Source: Candolleomyces eurysporus
Lineage: Eukaryota; Basidiomycota; Agaricomycetes; Agaricales; Psathyrellaceae
Reading direction: 5' to 3'
DNA: 30,470 nt
Assembly (NCBI GenBank): GCA_027579435.1
Contig: JANBPK010001567.1
Coordinates: 1 to 30,470, forward strand
The notes below the pieces were generated by a model, which did no database searches, was not told the origin of the DNA, and was given only the letters and a program-made list of their open reading frames with translations. This document shows, piece after piece, positions 1 to 10,765 of this stretch. How positions within the stretch are numbered: position 1 is the stretch's first letter; each line of letters starts with the position of its first letter. A program made the position numbers and the translations under genes.

Positions 1-351
1 AAAGCAAAGAACAGAGAGCATGAGGGGAGAGCTGAGGGAAAGAGTGCAACATGGCAGAGGTTCGGCTGAGGCGAGGGCTCCCAAATTGAAACCAAGAGTA
101 TGGGGCAACGCCAAGTTGTTGGGGTTGCGGGTAAGAGCCCAAGGGCTAAGCGAGCGAGGCGCAAATCGGAAAAAAACCGAGTTTGCTGGCAAGCGGAAAG
201 CAGGGCAGTGACAAATGCGCTGGCGTCCGAGTGACTGGGCGAAACGTCGATGCGCTGGCAGCCAAAGTGAGCGCGGAAATGGAGAAACAAATTCCGGGAG
301 AACCGGAAAGCGTAGAGGCATGAGTCGTTGGGGAACGAAGGAGAGCCGCGT
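1..351. other. GC-richer sequence next to the left repeat, no gene
   Basis: This stretch is clearly more GC-rich than the next 8 kb. It adjoins the inverted repeat arm beginning near 352 and may be the rest of the same element (on the minus strand, sequence downstream of the TGTTAGAA end), running off the window start. Its reverse complement shows no convincing match to sequence right of the partner arm. The 63-codon plus-strand frame at 20-211 has no recognisable motif and a skewed Arg/Lys/Gly composition, so I do not call it a gene. Confidence 0.4.
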
Positions 352-625
352 ATGCAGTGGGTGAGCGCAGAAATAAACGAACTTGAGGAACTCGTCAGAG
401 GCCAGGGCTCATAACTTGTGAAAAGTGATAACTAGAGGCAGGGGACTGGAGTCTTCAAGTCAGAGTACTGAACTAAGGGACTCCAGGATGGAAATCTTTG
501 GTTTAACTAAGCTATACACAGTCATGTGATGCAATAATGATTAGATAACAATGAGATATAATGAATTAGATAAAACCAACCCAAACCATAAAGGAGTGCA
601 GTCACAAAGTCACTTTCTTCTAACA
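352..625 (-). repeat. Left arm of a long inverted repeat (TGTTAGAA end), probable LTR
   Basis: Read on the minus strand, this begins TGTTAGAAGAAAGTGAC at 625 and can be followed base by base against the plus strand from 3312. By eye the two are roughly 80% identical over about 270 bp, with small indels. A TGTTAGAA start is typical of Ty1/copia-type LTRs, so the arms may be two LTRs or solo LTRs in opposite orientation. Alternatively they are long terminal inverted repeats of a DNA element containing the gene remnant at 815-1753. No clean target duplication was found. Confidence 0.6.
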
Positions 626-814
626 GATTGAGCTTATTGGAAAAATCAGCCAAACATCAGCAGCTCGCTTTATGTCTTATGATCACTAGCCTTTACCTTT
701 AGTGCTGATGGAACTGGGCATTGAGCCATTAACTACAACTCTAGGCATCTCAACCTCAGAGCTGAGGACTATTCAACTGGTGAAGTTGGTCATAAAACTT
801 GCTTTCTTGGAATA

Positions 815-1753
815 ATGCCATCAATGGATGGCTCCAGTGCAGAGTCTATCAAGGACTATGATCTTTTACTTGGCAACATTTGTAACCTGTTCAACCAAAG
901 CCCATTTAGCAAGTGTGTTAGACATGACCCACTTTGTCTTGTTGATATCTTTGTCAACCTGACTGGCATGCATACCGATTATTGCTCAAAGGAGAAAAAG
1001 GATGTTGAGGCTTTAAAACACAAAAAAAGAATGCAGTTCATCAAATCTTTGGTAAAAAAAACAAATTGTAGATATGATGAAAAGAAACTGTTGCCACACT
1101 TTGTTGCTGCTTGCAAGAAGATGGTAGAGCAATTGGGTGGCCAGAAAGCATGGCAAAAACTCTCAAAGACTGAGTAAAAATGCTTGAGGGCATTATTGCT
1201 GACTTAGAAAAAAANTCACTGGAATTGACATCTAATGATGAGAAAAAAGTTCTGAGACTTTTCCTTTGGGCTGGGTGTGGCAATCACAAAGATCTTAATA
1301 CTGTGCAATAGAGGGTACACATCCATGTACAGTGGTACCAGGAATATGATTGGAAGTGCTGAAAAGAAATCATTGAGCATGGTAAAAAGTGTGCAGCAGA
1401 AAAAGTAGCTCGATACAAAAAAANGCCAGAAGTGGGCTAAAGACAAAAGATCACACTTGGAGAAATTGCAAATTGTCTTTGACAGAAAGAAAATCCCAGA
1501 TCTTAAAGGGGATCAACTCAAAGATATGCTAGACAAGTTCAAAGAGGCAGAGGCACCACATCTTGACAATATCAAGCATAGTGACAAGGTTGGAAAGATA
1601 CACAGTGCATTTGTATGTGACATTGAAAGTTATCATGAAGGGGAGTGGGGCTCTACTTCAGACACTTCACAGGAGTCTGAAGATGATGAAGAAAGCTCAA
1701 AGGTTTACTCAGATGATGGAGCAAGTGTCTGGTCAGACTCAAACTTGGACTAA
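815..1753 (+). pseudogene. Frameshifted protein remnant, TE-associated family suspected
   Basis: Coding-like sequence is spread over different frames. The first block (815-1177, ATG start, 120 aa) ends at a stop. The reading resumes in another frame through a block containing FLWAGCGNHKDLNTV (about 1258-1302). After further breaks a third block (about 1434-1753) begins around KWAKDKRSHLEKLQ and ends with an acidic Ser/Asp/Glu-rich tail. Two undetermined bases after A-runs (1215 and 1424) may account for some breaks but not the stop at 1175 or the one near 1308. From memory, the AGCGNHKDLNTV phrase resembles large repetitive Agaricomycete proteins that accompany transposons; the family name is not certain. 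It lies between the inverted repeat arms and could be their cargo. Confidence 0.5.
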
Positions 1754-2969
1754 AATATCTCAATTTCTGAGTTATTATGTACAATTCATGTTCCAAGATT
1801 ATATATTCAAATTATGCATCTATTTTTGTTTCTCAATATACAACAAACATCACTACAGGCAATTGACATGGTAGAATTGCATGGAGTGCAGAGGATACTG
1901 GTGGTCCTGTCCTAATGTTTGATCTGTTGAGCAATGACACCTTTGTGAGTGTACAATCCATCTCCAAATGAATGTATTACACAAATCTTCAATAAAAAAA
2001 CTGTCTAGAATCAACTTCTGGCATAAACAATGTCAGTATGCCATAGGAAAAAACACAGAGCTTAACCAAACTTTAGTGCTTGGCCTCAGAGTCCATGAGT
2101 GTGCTTCTGTCCCTCTGTTGCTCAGTATGGCTAGACATTTGAAATATAGACCAATGCATCCAAGAAAATAATCTGGAAATAAGGTGCTTTAGTAGGATAG
2201 GTGTATACAAAAAAGATGACTAAGTAGAATAACATTCATACTCTGAGTCATTATGTATACTTTAGATCATGAAAGCTATATATTTAAATTATAAATTATC
2301 TCCTGTTTTTAACAATATAAGACTCATGATAAATGGCCCAATAATCACTCAGCAATGCTTGGTTTTAGCTTTTAGAGCAGCAAGAAATCCCAGCCATGTG
2401 ACCCATAAAAATTGGTCACCTTCATTTAAAGTGTCGAAAAGAGGCAAGTGTTGATAAAGCAAGGAAGTCATGGTAGGAAAAGGAGGGCAGAGAGAAGAAA
2501 AAGACAGGGAAGGAGGCTTAGAGTTTGGTGGAGCCAGTAATGGAAAAGGAAAGAGGTGGTTTGTTCACCAGAGACATCAAAAACAATATTGGCAGCTTCT
2601 GCCTATCATTGTCCACCCAAAGATTTTTAAAGTCCATCTTTATTTATGGAAAGAGGTGATGGTGGCAGATAGGAGGAGTTGACAGTGTCATTGAAGGATG
2701 CCAATTGGAGGAGATTGGGCCATAGATGGGTGCAGCAATGAAAATAGTGAATATGACAATGCTATAGACCCAGAAGTTGAAGTTATGCTGCTGAGAGGAC
2801 CATTCTTGTTGGGGGTTGTGAGAGCCTGGTGTTGGAAATAGTGGAAGGACAATGGAGCAATCAACAAACAGTATTGTGCCTGTGTCATTGTTCCTATGGT
2901 TTTGGTTCTAGAACAATTCTGGAATTGTTGTAGAGAGGGAGGGAATGCAAAACAAACAGTCAATATAAA
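1754..2969. other. AT-rich repeat-derived DNA, no gene seen
   Basis: Only short frames without motifs are present on either strand, and composition drifts from AT-rich to purine-rich. Nothing here supports a gene or an intact mobile element. It forms the interior between the two inverted arms. Confidence 0.5.
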
Positions 2970-3125
2970 GTGAGGACAGAGAGAATACAAAAGGAAAAAG
3001 AGAATAGAAGAAAAAAAGAGAGGATAAAAAAGAGAATAAAAAGAAAAACAGAGAATAAAGGAAAAANGGAGAAGATAAAAAAGAGAATAAGAGAAAAGGA
3101 TGAGAGAAAAAANGAACAATAACAA
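2970..3125 (+). repeat. Low-complexity purine tract (GA/AAAAGAGAATA-rich)
   Basis: About 150 bases are almost all A and G on the plus strand, made of degenerate units such as AAAAAAGAGAATA. Two undetermined bases (3067 and 3113) follow A-runs and look like homopolymer uncertainty. Apparent frames on the opposite strand are Phe/Leu/Ser runs caused by this composition and are not genes. Confidence 0.85.
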
Positions 3126-3311
3126 AGTAATAATGATATTCTGAGTTAGAAGCAGTGTTGCATCTCTTCAACCTCTGAATTGACCCTCTGCAATGCTACA
3201 CTCCATTGTGCATTATGGCCTCTATTGTCTTTGCTTTTTTTGCAGATGAGCTTAGAACTTTGCTAAAGTTGTCAAAGTTTTTTTTGCTGATTATCTATAT
3301 GATTACCCTCC

Positions 3312-3585
3312 TGTTAGAACAAAATGGCTTTGTGACTGTATTTTAGCATGGTTTGATGTGGTTTTATCTTCCTTTATCATTATCTAATTGTTATCACATT
3401 ACATGATTGTCCATAGCTTATTTAAACCATAGATTTTTATTCTGAAGTCTCTTAGTTTAGTACTCTGACTTGAAGACTTCAGTCTTCTGCCTCCAATTAT
3501 CACTTTTAACAATTTATGAGCCTTGGCCTCTGATGAATTCCTCAAGTTTGTTTATTTCTGTGCTTACTCACTGCTTATGTTATGT
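3312..3585 (+). repeat. Right arm of the long inverted repeat (TGTTAGAA start), probable LTR
   Basis: This is the partner of 352-625 in inverted orientation. It starts TGTTAGAACAAAATGG, and the blocks TACTCTGACTTGAAGACT and TTATTTCTG are shared with the other arm. Similarity fades near 3585. Downstream, TTGGTGCCTGACAGAC near 3937 could be an LTR end plus a TGG-type primer site, but the other arm offers no support for that boundary. By eye identity is about 80%, so this is an old pair. Confidence 0.6.
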
Positions 3586-4538
3586 AATAACCCTTAGGAT
3601 ATCTTTTTTTTTTCTATTATTTACTTGTATTTGACTCGGACTCCCTTAGACTTACTTCTTTAGTAGCACATCATCTTCTCTCTTGACCCAGTCTTGACCC
3701 TTAGTCTGAGGACACCCTATGCCCTTTCCCCTTTGCCCTCCTTTTACTATTAGTAGTTGATACTTATTGATAGAACTTAATAGTTATCAAGTAGAAACAG
3801 TAAAAGCACTAGTGCTGGTCAAAGAAGTCAAACCAATCTAGACTAGCCCAACTCTACAAGTAATATAAATACTGAGCCGAACTGTATAGTAGTTCTTTAG
3901 CTTGTTCTCAAGAATCAACCTTTGTTTACTTGTACTTGGTGCCTGACAGACAAACCTCAACTTCTTACTTTGTGCATGCTTATACTAAGAACACAGTGGA
4001 CACTCAACCACAAGTACATTTGCATCAACATTGTTGTCCTCCTCGACCTAGTAGAAGGTATTTGCCTTACCCTCAGCCAGTTTCTCCTGTCCATTCCAAT
4101 CATACACATCCTTGATCTATTCAACTCAATAGCCAATTCCCAATTGTTGCTCTTTGCTCAAGAGCTGGTCACTCTCCTACAAATACATCAGCTCTTGGGT
4201 CCATTCATTACAAAGAAGGAACAGTTGTTGTAAATATTACATGCCTCGAATGACATTCAATAGGGCAGATTGTCTGGAACGCCTTTGAACTCCAAGTAGT
4301 AAACTGCGTTGACAATATTATCCTCACACTCACTTGTTATTGAAGAGGAGACTTGTTTCCCCTCTCTCTACCCTCTTCACGCCACCCTCCTTTCTGACCA
4401 AACCACTCCCATTGACAATAGTTGGACTCAACCCTTCGCTTTCCCAGCTCACACCCCTCCTCCAAAACCTCACTCTCACACTCTTATCCCAGAAAATCTC
4501 CCCAAAGAGCCACCCTCTTCACTTAACCGGGGGCAGCT
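3586..4538. other. Pro/Gln/His-rich degenerate sequence, no intact gene
   Basis: Frames at 3922-4233 and 4309-4645 lack motifs and overlap in two frames, which suggests degraded coding sequence with frameshifts. If the arm at 3312 is a copia-type LTR, this would be where gag begins, but I see no zinc knuckle or capsid signature. No promoter or terminator is clear. Confidence 0.35.
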
Positions 4539-5933
4539 TGTTGTGGCAGCACGAAATATCGAAAATCACGATGATACGCCATCTGCATAGATACCCTCTC
4601 AAATTTGCGAATCTATTCGTAAAGTTCGCAAATCGATGTAGATAATTAAAGAGATCTTCTTGAAGGAAGGGATATATAAGAATTGGAGTTAACCCTGACT
4701 GTCAACTAAGCAGACACCCTAGAAAACGAAAGAACATTGAGTAAGACGGTTCTGTGACACGCCGCCATACTATTCAAAGTCTAACTAGCATGCCTGACCT
4801 GGCGAGGTACGATGTTAGAGGGAGTTGTGCACATTACAAGGGAATTCGCCCTGACATTCGCTAAGCAGAAGACTTCACGAAGCAGCCGGTGGCTTCGAGA
4901 ATTGATGAGCGATCCGCTAAGTCAATAAGTGTTGACGTGACCAGAATTGGAAGGAACGGAAGCAGTGATCAATATCAGACAGCTAATCTGAAGTTCGTGA
5001 ACCTGCTCGGAAAACCAGAAAGTACAACTAAAGCTTATGCGGTCATAAACCCAAAGCTCAGTCAGCCTGTCCATAGCCAAGAGAAAGAAAGAGTCAGCAG
5101 AGTAGTGAAGCAGTATGGCTTGGTGGAGCCAAGCACCCAAAATTCGGATCAATTCATCAGATTAGGTGCGCAAACAGAAGGGCGCGCTCTCCGGAAGCAA
5201 TCCTCGGTGAATATCCATGCAGACTCGATAACAGCCGCATCCAGAACAGGTTTGCAAAGTGCCTGGGCTGCGTTCTATGGTTTGAGACACAACTCTCAGC
5301 CTTTGATACCCTCATGTGATTGTGTTTCTTATCTCTCTCTGTCTCTGTCATCTGTTTGTTTCTTTGCCTGTTTGCCAAACAATAATTGCCTATATCTACG
5401 TCTCTGTTTTATCTATTATAGCATTAGCGGGTAGCTAGCGTTTGTATTTCGCGTCGGGACTGTGTTCCCAGGAATCTACGAGAGCCATCTGTTATCAAGA
5501 AAGAGTGTTTAAGTTTGCGAAGTCAATCAGAGTCATGTTGCTTGCGTTTATCAAATCGTTCTTGCATTAAAGTTGCTCGAGGCTGTGTCCTCTGTTCGTG
5601 AAGTTATCCGTTGTATCTTGAACCTTACCGTGTGTTAGCAAAGTCAATTCGTGAAGCATTTCTATCGTTGCTGGTTGAGCCTTAGCTCCCCCTTGAACTT
5701 GCGATTGTACAAGAAGAGTTCTAGAAGCCTCTGTCAACTAGACTTAGAGCTTTTACCTATACCCCTTGCCTGCCTTTATCTTCACAAAAGTATTTGGTGT
5801 GTTGTGTTGTTGTGGTTGTGTGTGTGTGTTTTAGTTCTATAGTTTGGTTGTTAGAGCTCCCTAGTTTGCTACCTGCACATCAGCAACAGTAGCACAATCT
5901 TGATCATTCATTGAACTTTTATCGATGCCACCA
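4539..5933 (+). repeat. Probable LTR of a second Ty3/gypsy-like element
   Basis: The segment begins TGTTGTGGCAGCACGAA and contains a TATA box (GATATATAAG, 4671-4680) about 135 bp in. It ends in CCA three bases before TGGCGCGCGAG (5937-5947), which looks like a TGGCGC-type Ty3/gypsy primer-binding site. The arrangement TG..., TATA, ...CA, then TGGCGC suggests a 5' LTR of about 1.4 kb with the internal region lost soon after. No second copy lies in the window, so both boundaries are inferred. The long frame at 4889-5434 starts at GTG and ends in low-complexity hydrophobic sequence; I treat it as chance. Confidence 0.35.
4603..4633. promoter_or_regulatory. 9-bp perfect inverted repeat upstream of the TATA box
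   Basis: ATTTGCGAA (4603-4611) and TTCGCAAAT (4625-4633) are exact inverted copies separated by 13 bases, about 40 bp before the TATA box of the probable LTR. Position and symmetry suit a dimeric transcription-factor site or a small hairpin. The function is inference. Confidence 0.3.
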
Positions 5934-5936
5934 AAC

Positions 5937-5947
5937 TGGCGCGCGAG
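5937..5947 (+). other. Primer-binding-site-like TGGCGCGCGAG
   Basis: TGGCGC directly downstream of an LTR is a common primer-binding start in Ty3/gypsy elements, because it pairs with the CCA end of a tRNA. Here it lies three bases after the proposed LTR end. Only about 50 bases of possibly internal retroelement sequence follow before the composition changes. Confidence 0.35.
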
Positions 5948-8926
5948 ATCGAATTTTTGAAGGATCCAGCTAATGACAATGGGCGTCGGTATGGATTTCT
6001 ATGCCATGTTGATTATCTCTTGACTCATACCTTTCTTGCGATGGCAGCTTTCTCATTCACATAGCTGAGGATTTTGAGTGGGACAACAACTTCTTTGCTG
6101 TCCTTGATTCCTGAATGGACCAATGCTTTGCATGGCAGTTGGCCCATGTGGGCCTTGTGACATTCCACTAAGTGCTTTGGGTGTTTGGATCCAAATGCTG
6201 GCAACATACAAAATGGAATGATGGTCTACATGAGATGGCATACTTAATCAATTGAGCAGAAATGCTTAAAGCTCAAGCTTAGAAGCAAATGTCTCATGAT
6301 AACAATGTCCCCAAGTGACAATGCCTTGGAATTAAGATACCAATATCATTTGTGTGGTATTTGCAGGAATGACCAATCCAATTAGGAGACATCATGCTAC
6401 CCACTTGCACCAATCAGCTCCACTGCCAGTGATCCTTTTAAATTCTTCTGAGACATCTTTGACTTGGGTACTACTGAGGGTCATCATCTGCCAAGGCAAT
6501 GCTTTTGACATCTGCAGTCTTACCTCAACTACTATTCTCCAATAAAAGGTTTTGTGAGTTTTGTTAATGCCCCTCATTACACCTTCCTCCCAGAAAAGGG
6601 CAGTATCAGCAAGAGGGTTGTTGCTGCTCTTAGTTGCCTGGTTCCACTATCATACTGGTTCTGGGGCATTTTCATTCAGGTATATATAGCAGTCCAGGTG
6701 CCAATATCATTTGCATGACATTTGCAGCAATGGCCATTCTGGCCAGCAGATACCATTCTACCCTGCTTGCACTATTGGTTCTGACATCCCGTGATCCAGA
6801 TGCAATTCTCAAAATTGTTCTTTCCTTTCTGTCAAACATATCAAACAACATCACTGTATTTACAGTATACATAACTTGTTGACATCCTGCTTGACTGTCT
6901 TTTTTTTTTNCTGTGTAATGTGCCATGAAGTCAAAATGCCTTGGATCATTGCCATGCAAAGTGCCAGCCTCTTCCTGCAGGTTAAAAATGCCTCAGGCTT
7001 GCTGTGCAGAGCATCAACAGCTTCACACAGTTAGTTCTCAAATTGTTACATCTTTGCCATTGAGCATATTCATCAACACCACTGTATTTATACCCACTTG
7101 TTGACATCCTGCTCAGCTAGTCTTCTTTCCTCTATCCAACCTGCTGCAAGTGCAACAGCAGTAAATACCCCAAATCATCACACATAGTATTCCTCATGGC
7201 TAAGCCTTGCCTGCTGGATAGATATTAGAATACATACAGGTACAGGTACATGAAAGAATTTTACAACTTGTGGCCTTCAAAATAAGCCTGAGAACAGCCT
7301 AAGTGGACAAGAATTGACTGTATCTTGGTCAGTTCTGGTTAGTTTTGGATAATCTAGAGCTCTACTTGTGTTGGTTACCTGTGTGTCAGGCAGAATGTAC
7401 AGCAACTATGATTGTGGATAGGGTCTGAGTTGTGTGCTGGTAATATGTGATGATCAATGTTGCTGTATATAACACCAGCTCCTTTTCCCAACTTGGATGA
7501 AGTAGTTGTTAGCCAGCCTCAATTGTGTCTTGGAACAAAACTGTGATGAATTGGGCATATTTCAGGCACAATAAGGGTGGGTATATGAGGATCAGGACTC
7601 AAAAGGGCTTCAGTACTTTAAGGGCAATGAGCTTGGCCTGTCTTGATACCTGTTCCTTTCTGCCTTGTCAATGGAGTACCTTGCAGACGCATTCTATTCT
7701 TCTCTCAAACCCTGTTTCTCTTCTACCTCCCTCTCCAACACCTTTCCTATGGATGCTGCAATCCTGTTACAAAGTCACTGATGTCCATCATCATACAAAC
7801 TCTGACCTCTCCATAATACTATATATATTGCCAAAACTGCCATATGAACAGGACCTTCTGTCTTGCGAATCAAACCGCCAAGCCCTGCTCCCACATTTCG
7901 TTGGTCTTTGAGAACACATCAACTTTGAACAAAAGGCGGAAGGAGTCATTGTCGATGTCCGGTGGGATAGTGCACAATAACAGAGAAAGGGGAGAGAGAC
8001 GGTGAAGCGTTGTGGGTGACAGTGAAAGCAAAAGGCAAGAGAGGAATGCGAGGGAACGCCATGACATATGGGCTGGCGGCTGACAGCCCAACCACCGAGA
8101 ATTTGGTCTGACCTATTTTTATCAGGATACCAAGTTCGATCGTTTCAGTCAACAGTCGCCATCACCACCAGGTCCCATCTCTCCAATTTTGCCAAGTACC
8201 AGTGATTTCAAGGGATGCTGAGAACAAGGGCACCAATTAACTTGTAGAATGTGATACCATTTTCAGTCTATACAAATCCCTTTCTGACTGCGAACGAGAG
8301 GCAGTAAACGAGTCTGGTTTTACCAGAGCTTCTCCAGGGTTGACACAGGAAGAAGACCTGTCATTGAAACACCTGGTCGGTTTCCCTGGACGCGGCCAAG
8401 CTGACAAACTGAGCATTTTCCAAAAACCTGTCATGATCAGGTCTGGGACGGACGTGTCCAGAGCAAGCCAGGGAAATGACCTGGGAAATGGTTTCATAGT
8501 GACTGACTGTACCCAAGCCACTCTAAACTTGTTCTAGTCATTTATATGTTGTCTCCTTGTCTTTTTGTTGGTTTCCTAATAAAACCCATTGGAATCCCTA
8601 TGCTTCTGGCTCTAGTCCCTCAGCGTTCCATTCACCAACTTATCCCCCCTGAATCAAGCTTGCAACCATTGAAGTTATTGCCATCTTTCGCTTTTCAGCC
8701 TATGACCTAGCGCTTCCTCAACTTTATGCATTTTAATGGAACCAAACTACTTATAATATACGCCATCTATGGAAATAATGCCACTTAATCAAAATCCTAC
8801 TGAAACCCCCTAGTATAACTCAAAGGTTACTGAGTTTGAGGCCATCTGCCAGATAGAACAAAGGCGGTCGGGAGGAGCAACTTTCAGCAAGAGAAGATCA
8901 AAAGGACGCTGCTGTACGCATCAGAT
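5948..8926. repeat. Degenerate direct repeats and gene-free DNA
   Basis: Two diverged direct repeat pairs are visible. CCAATATCATTTG followed by CATTTGCAG-like sequence occurs near 6338 and again near 6701. A block with CACTGTATTTA and ACTTGTTGACATCCTGCT occurs near 6852 and again near 7080. A single undetermined base (6910) follows a run of nine or more T. No frame has a motif or credible codon structure. A weak TATA-like TGTATATAAC lies near 7464. The stretch 7860-8160 is less AT-rich but holds only short frames. I see no intact gene. Confidence 0.4.
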
Positions 8927-9593
8927 ATGCTATCTTCGTCAAAGTTCAAGGATCATGCTATGATATTGACCGATGGCACCTCAAACTCCTTTTTTTCCAG
9001 AGGAGAAAGCCCAAATTTTGAACGAAAAAAAATTCGGTCAACCATCACACCCGTCTTGCTTTCCCGCCAAAAAGCGTGGCATTGTGTGACTGGCCAAACC
9101 AGGGGCTTGACTGATTCAAGGGTTGTTGATAGTAGCTACGTTATTTGTGCACCAGCCCATCTATTACCAGGGCTTCTGCAATGTCAGGAGCTTGACAGGA
9201 CTTTACCCGTGTCTATGTAGTTTAGAGTGACACCATGTTCCTTTCAAGTATATCACACCCGTTGCTTATCCCCTTGGCCATTCACCTTTGCTCAAAATCA
9301 TTTCCTCTCCCTTAGCAATGCAAAAACATCCAGCCTGGGCCAGTACTGCTCAACGTGGCGCCTACTGCGGCGAATCAGCACTCCGAACCGTAACCCTCAG
9401 GCACAGGTAACACCTACACCCTCCAGTACTTACACCGCCCGGCTTTGAAGTGCCCCTTTCAACCACAATTCCCTCTCTTCCAAGTACCCCCCTTGCTGAC
9501 ATAAACCTACAACCTATATACCCGGTATCCTCACATCCTTGCCATCGGCCGACATACCTACTCTTACTCGACCTTTTGCTTCCGCACCATGCA

Positions 9594-9803
9594 ATGGGCT
9601 GCAGCAATTCCAAGCCTGCAGAAACTAGCAGCAATACTCCCCTCCCTCAATCCCGATTCATCTCCTCATATACCCTGTTCGCCTCCCTACCAACTGACAA
9701 CTCTGTGGATCAAAGGTACCTTCTTCCATTCAAGGAAGAACCTTGCCCCAATGAGGCATGCCCAAGGGTGCTGTCGTCGTCCTCATCGAGTTTGGGTAAA
9801 TGA
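9594..9803 (+). CDS. Small protein with MGCSNSKP myristoylation/palmitoylation start (putative)
   Basis: The predicted protein has 69 residues and starts MGCSNSKPAE. Gly2, Cys3 and Ser6 fit the N-myristoylation plus palmitoylation pattern of membrane-anchored proteins such as Src kinases and LAMTOR1. The rest is polar and ends in a Ser run. Upstream is a typical fungal promoter layout: TATATA near 9518 and CT-rich stretches in 9460-9560. The frame stops at TGA 9801-9803, yet the same frame beyond it reads LADEWSDIDVD then TAA (ends 9839), a plausible acidic tail. A GTAAATGACTTGCAG segment between the two looks like a 15-base intron, which is too short for known fungal splicing. The gene may therefore end at 9803, be read differently by splicing, or be a chance frame. 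No family was recognised. Confidence 0.4.
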   Translation: MGCSNSKPAETSSNTPLPQSRFISSYTLFASLPTDNSVDQRYLLPFKEEPCPNEACPRVLSSSSSSLGK

Positions 9804-10066
9804 CTTGCAGATGAATGGTCTGACATAGACGTTGACTAATTCAGCATTTTAATCTTGGTTTAATTATCAACCTTCTACATTCAGCTTTCCTCCTCCCTAT
9901 TTGAAACATTGTCAGGCTCAATTTCAAGTTCGAGTTCTGAGATTGGGTTAGAAAGCAAGTACTTGGTTGATTGACATACTTATCCTAGCGGGCGACATTT
10001 CCAAACAAAACAATGATGTCATCAATCACAAAATCTGCACAGCAAACAAAAGGTTTTACATGGCGA

Positions 10067-10074
10067 CCAAAGAC
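10067..10074 (+). repeat. Left target duplication of hAT-like element (CCAAAGAC)
   Basis: CCAAAGAC directly precedes the left end of the element; CCGAAGAC (10709-10716) directly follows its right end. Seven of eight bases match. An 8-bp duplication is the hallmark length for hAT elements. Confidence 0.65.
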
Positions 10075-10708
10075 TAGTGTTGCCGTGGGTCCGGTTGAAA
10101 CCCACGACCCGGCAAACCAACTTGAATTTTGAACTGAACTAACTTGTAAATACAGTTCACGGGTTGAATGGGTTGACAACTGGAGCTGAATGGGTTAGGT
10201 AACAGGTCAACCGGGTTGAACCAGTGACCCCTTGGCAGTTCTCTCTCCTCTCAAAATGGCTCTTACCTGGGACAATAAACCTGTTATTTGAAGAGAGGAG
10301 CTGCTTGAAACGCTTTCTCTGTCATCCCAGCCTTGTTTTTCCAAGTTTCTCACCCCCAGGATGCGTGATTACAGGCGCAACTGCCAACTGGTAGTAATTA
10401 CCGTTACATAAGTATTTAAACGGCGCTGCCATCACATCGTGCATTTGCTATATTTCTGACACTTTCTATGACTCTGGGAGTGAAACAGAAGACACAGGGT
10501 GAGAACCAGCAAGATTTTCAGAGCCTCTGTGTCCTTATCTGTATTTTTTCTCTTTTTTCTGGCGTCGGATATGGGTTTCCGGGTTAGTTCAGGTTGAAGC
10601 CGGTTGCTGAACCAATGATTGCTGTTCAGGTTGCCAACTTGAACTAATTTCGCTAAACTGATGGCAAACTGAACTAAACTTGAACCAACCTAACCTTCGG
10701 CAACACTA
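10075..10708. mobile_element. Non-autonomous hAT-like element (MITE), 634 bp
   Basis: The ends are perfect 11-bp inverted repeats, TAGTGTTGCCG at 10075-10085 and its complement at 10698-10708, flanked by an 8-bp near-perfect duplication. TAGTGTTGCC-type ends plus 8-bp duplications point to the hAT superfamily. The interior has no coding capacity. Its outer parts are crowded with short variants of GGTTGAA and AACTGAACTAA on both sides, a layout often used as transposase-binding subterminal repeats. Movement would need a transposase supplied by another element. Confidence 0.7.
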
Positions 10709-10765
10709 CCGAAGACCGATCTAGACCCAGTCCAAACAAGCCATGTGCACTTTCCTTTTATGGGC

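Noticed and set aside
2688..3171. Minus-strand frames rich in Phe, Leu and Ser, like membrane proteins
   Set aside because: They are translations of the purine tract's complement; composition alone explains them.
4889..5434. 181-codon plus-strand frame
   Set aside because: It starts at GTG, has no motif, ends in low-complexity Ser/Leu/Cys sequence and lies inside a probable LTR.
7870..8067. Minus-strand 65-residue frame starting MSWRSLAFLSCLLLSLS, like a signal peptide
   Set aside because: Short, no conserved cysteines or known family, no clear promoter, and located in repeat-derived DNA; a hydrophobic start arises easily by chance in CT-rich sequence.
8237..8540. Possible second MITE with CCCTGG/CCAGGG-type inverted motifs
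   Set aside because: The inverted matches are short and I found no flanking duplication or consistent ends.
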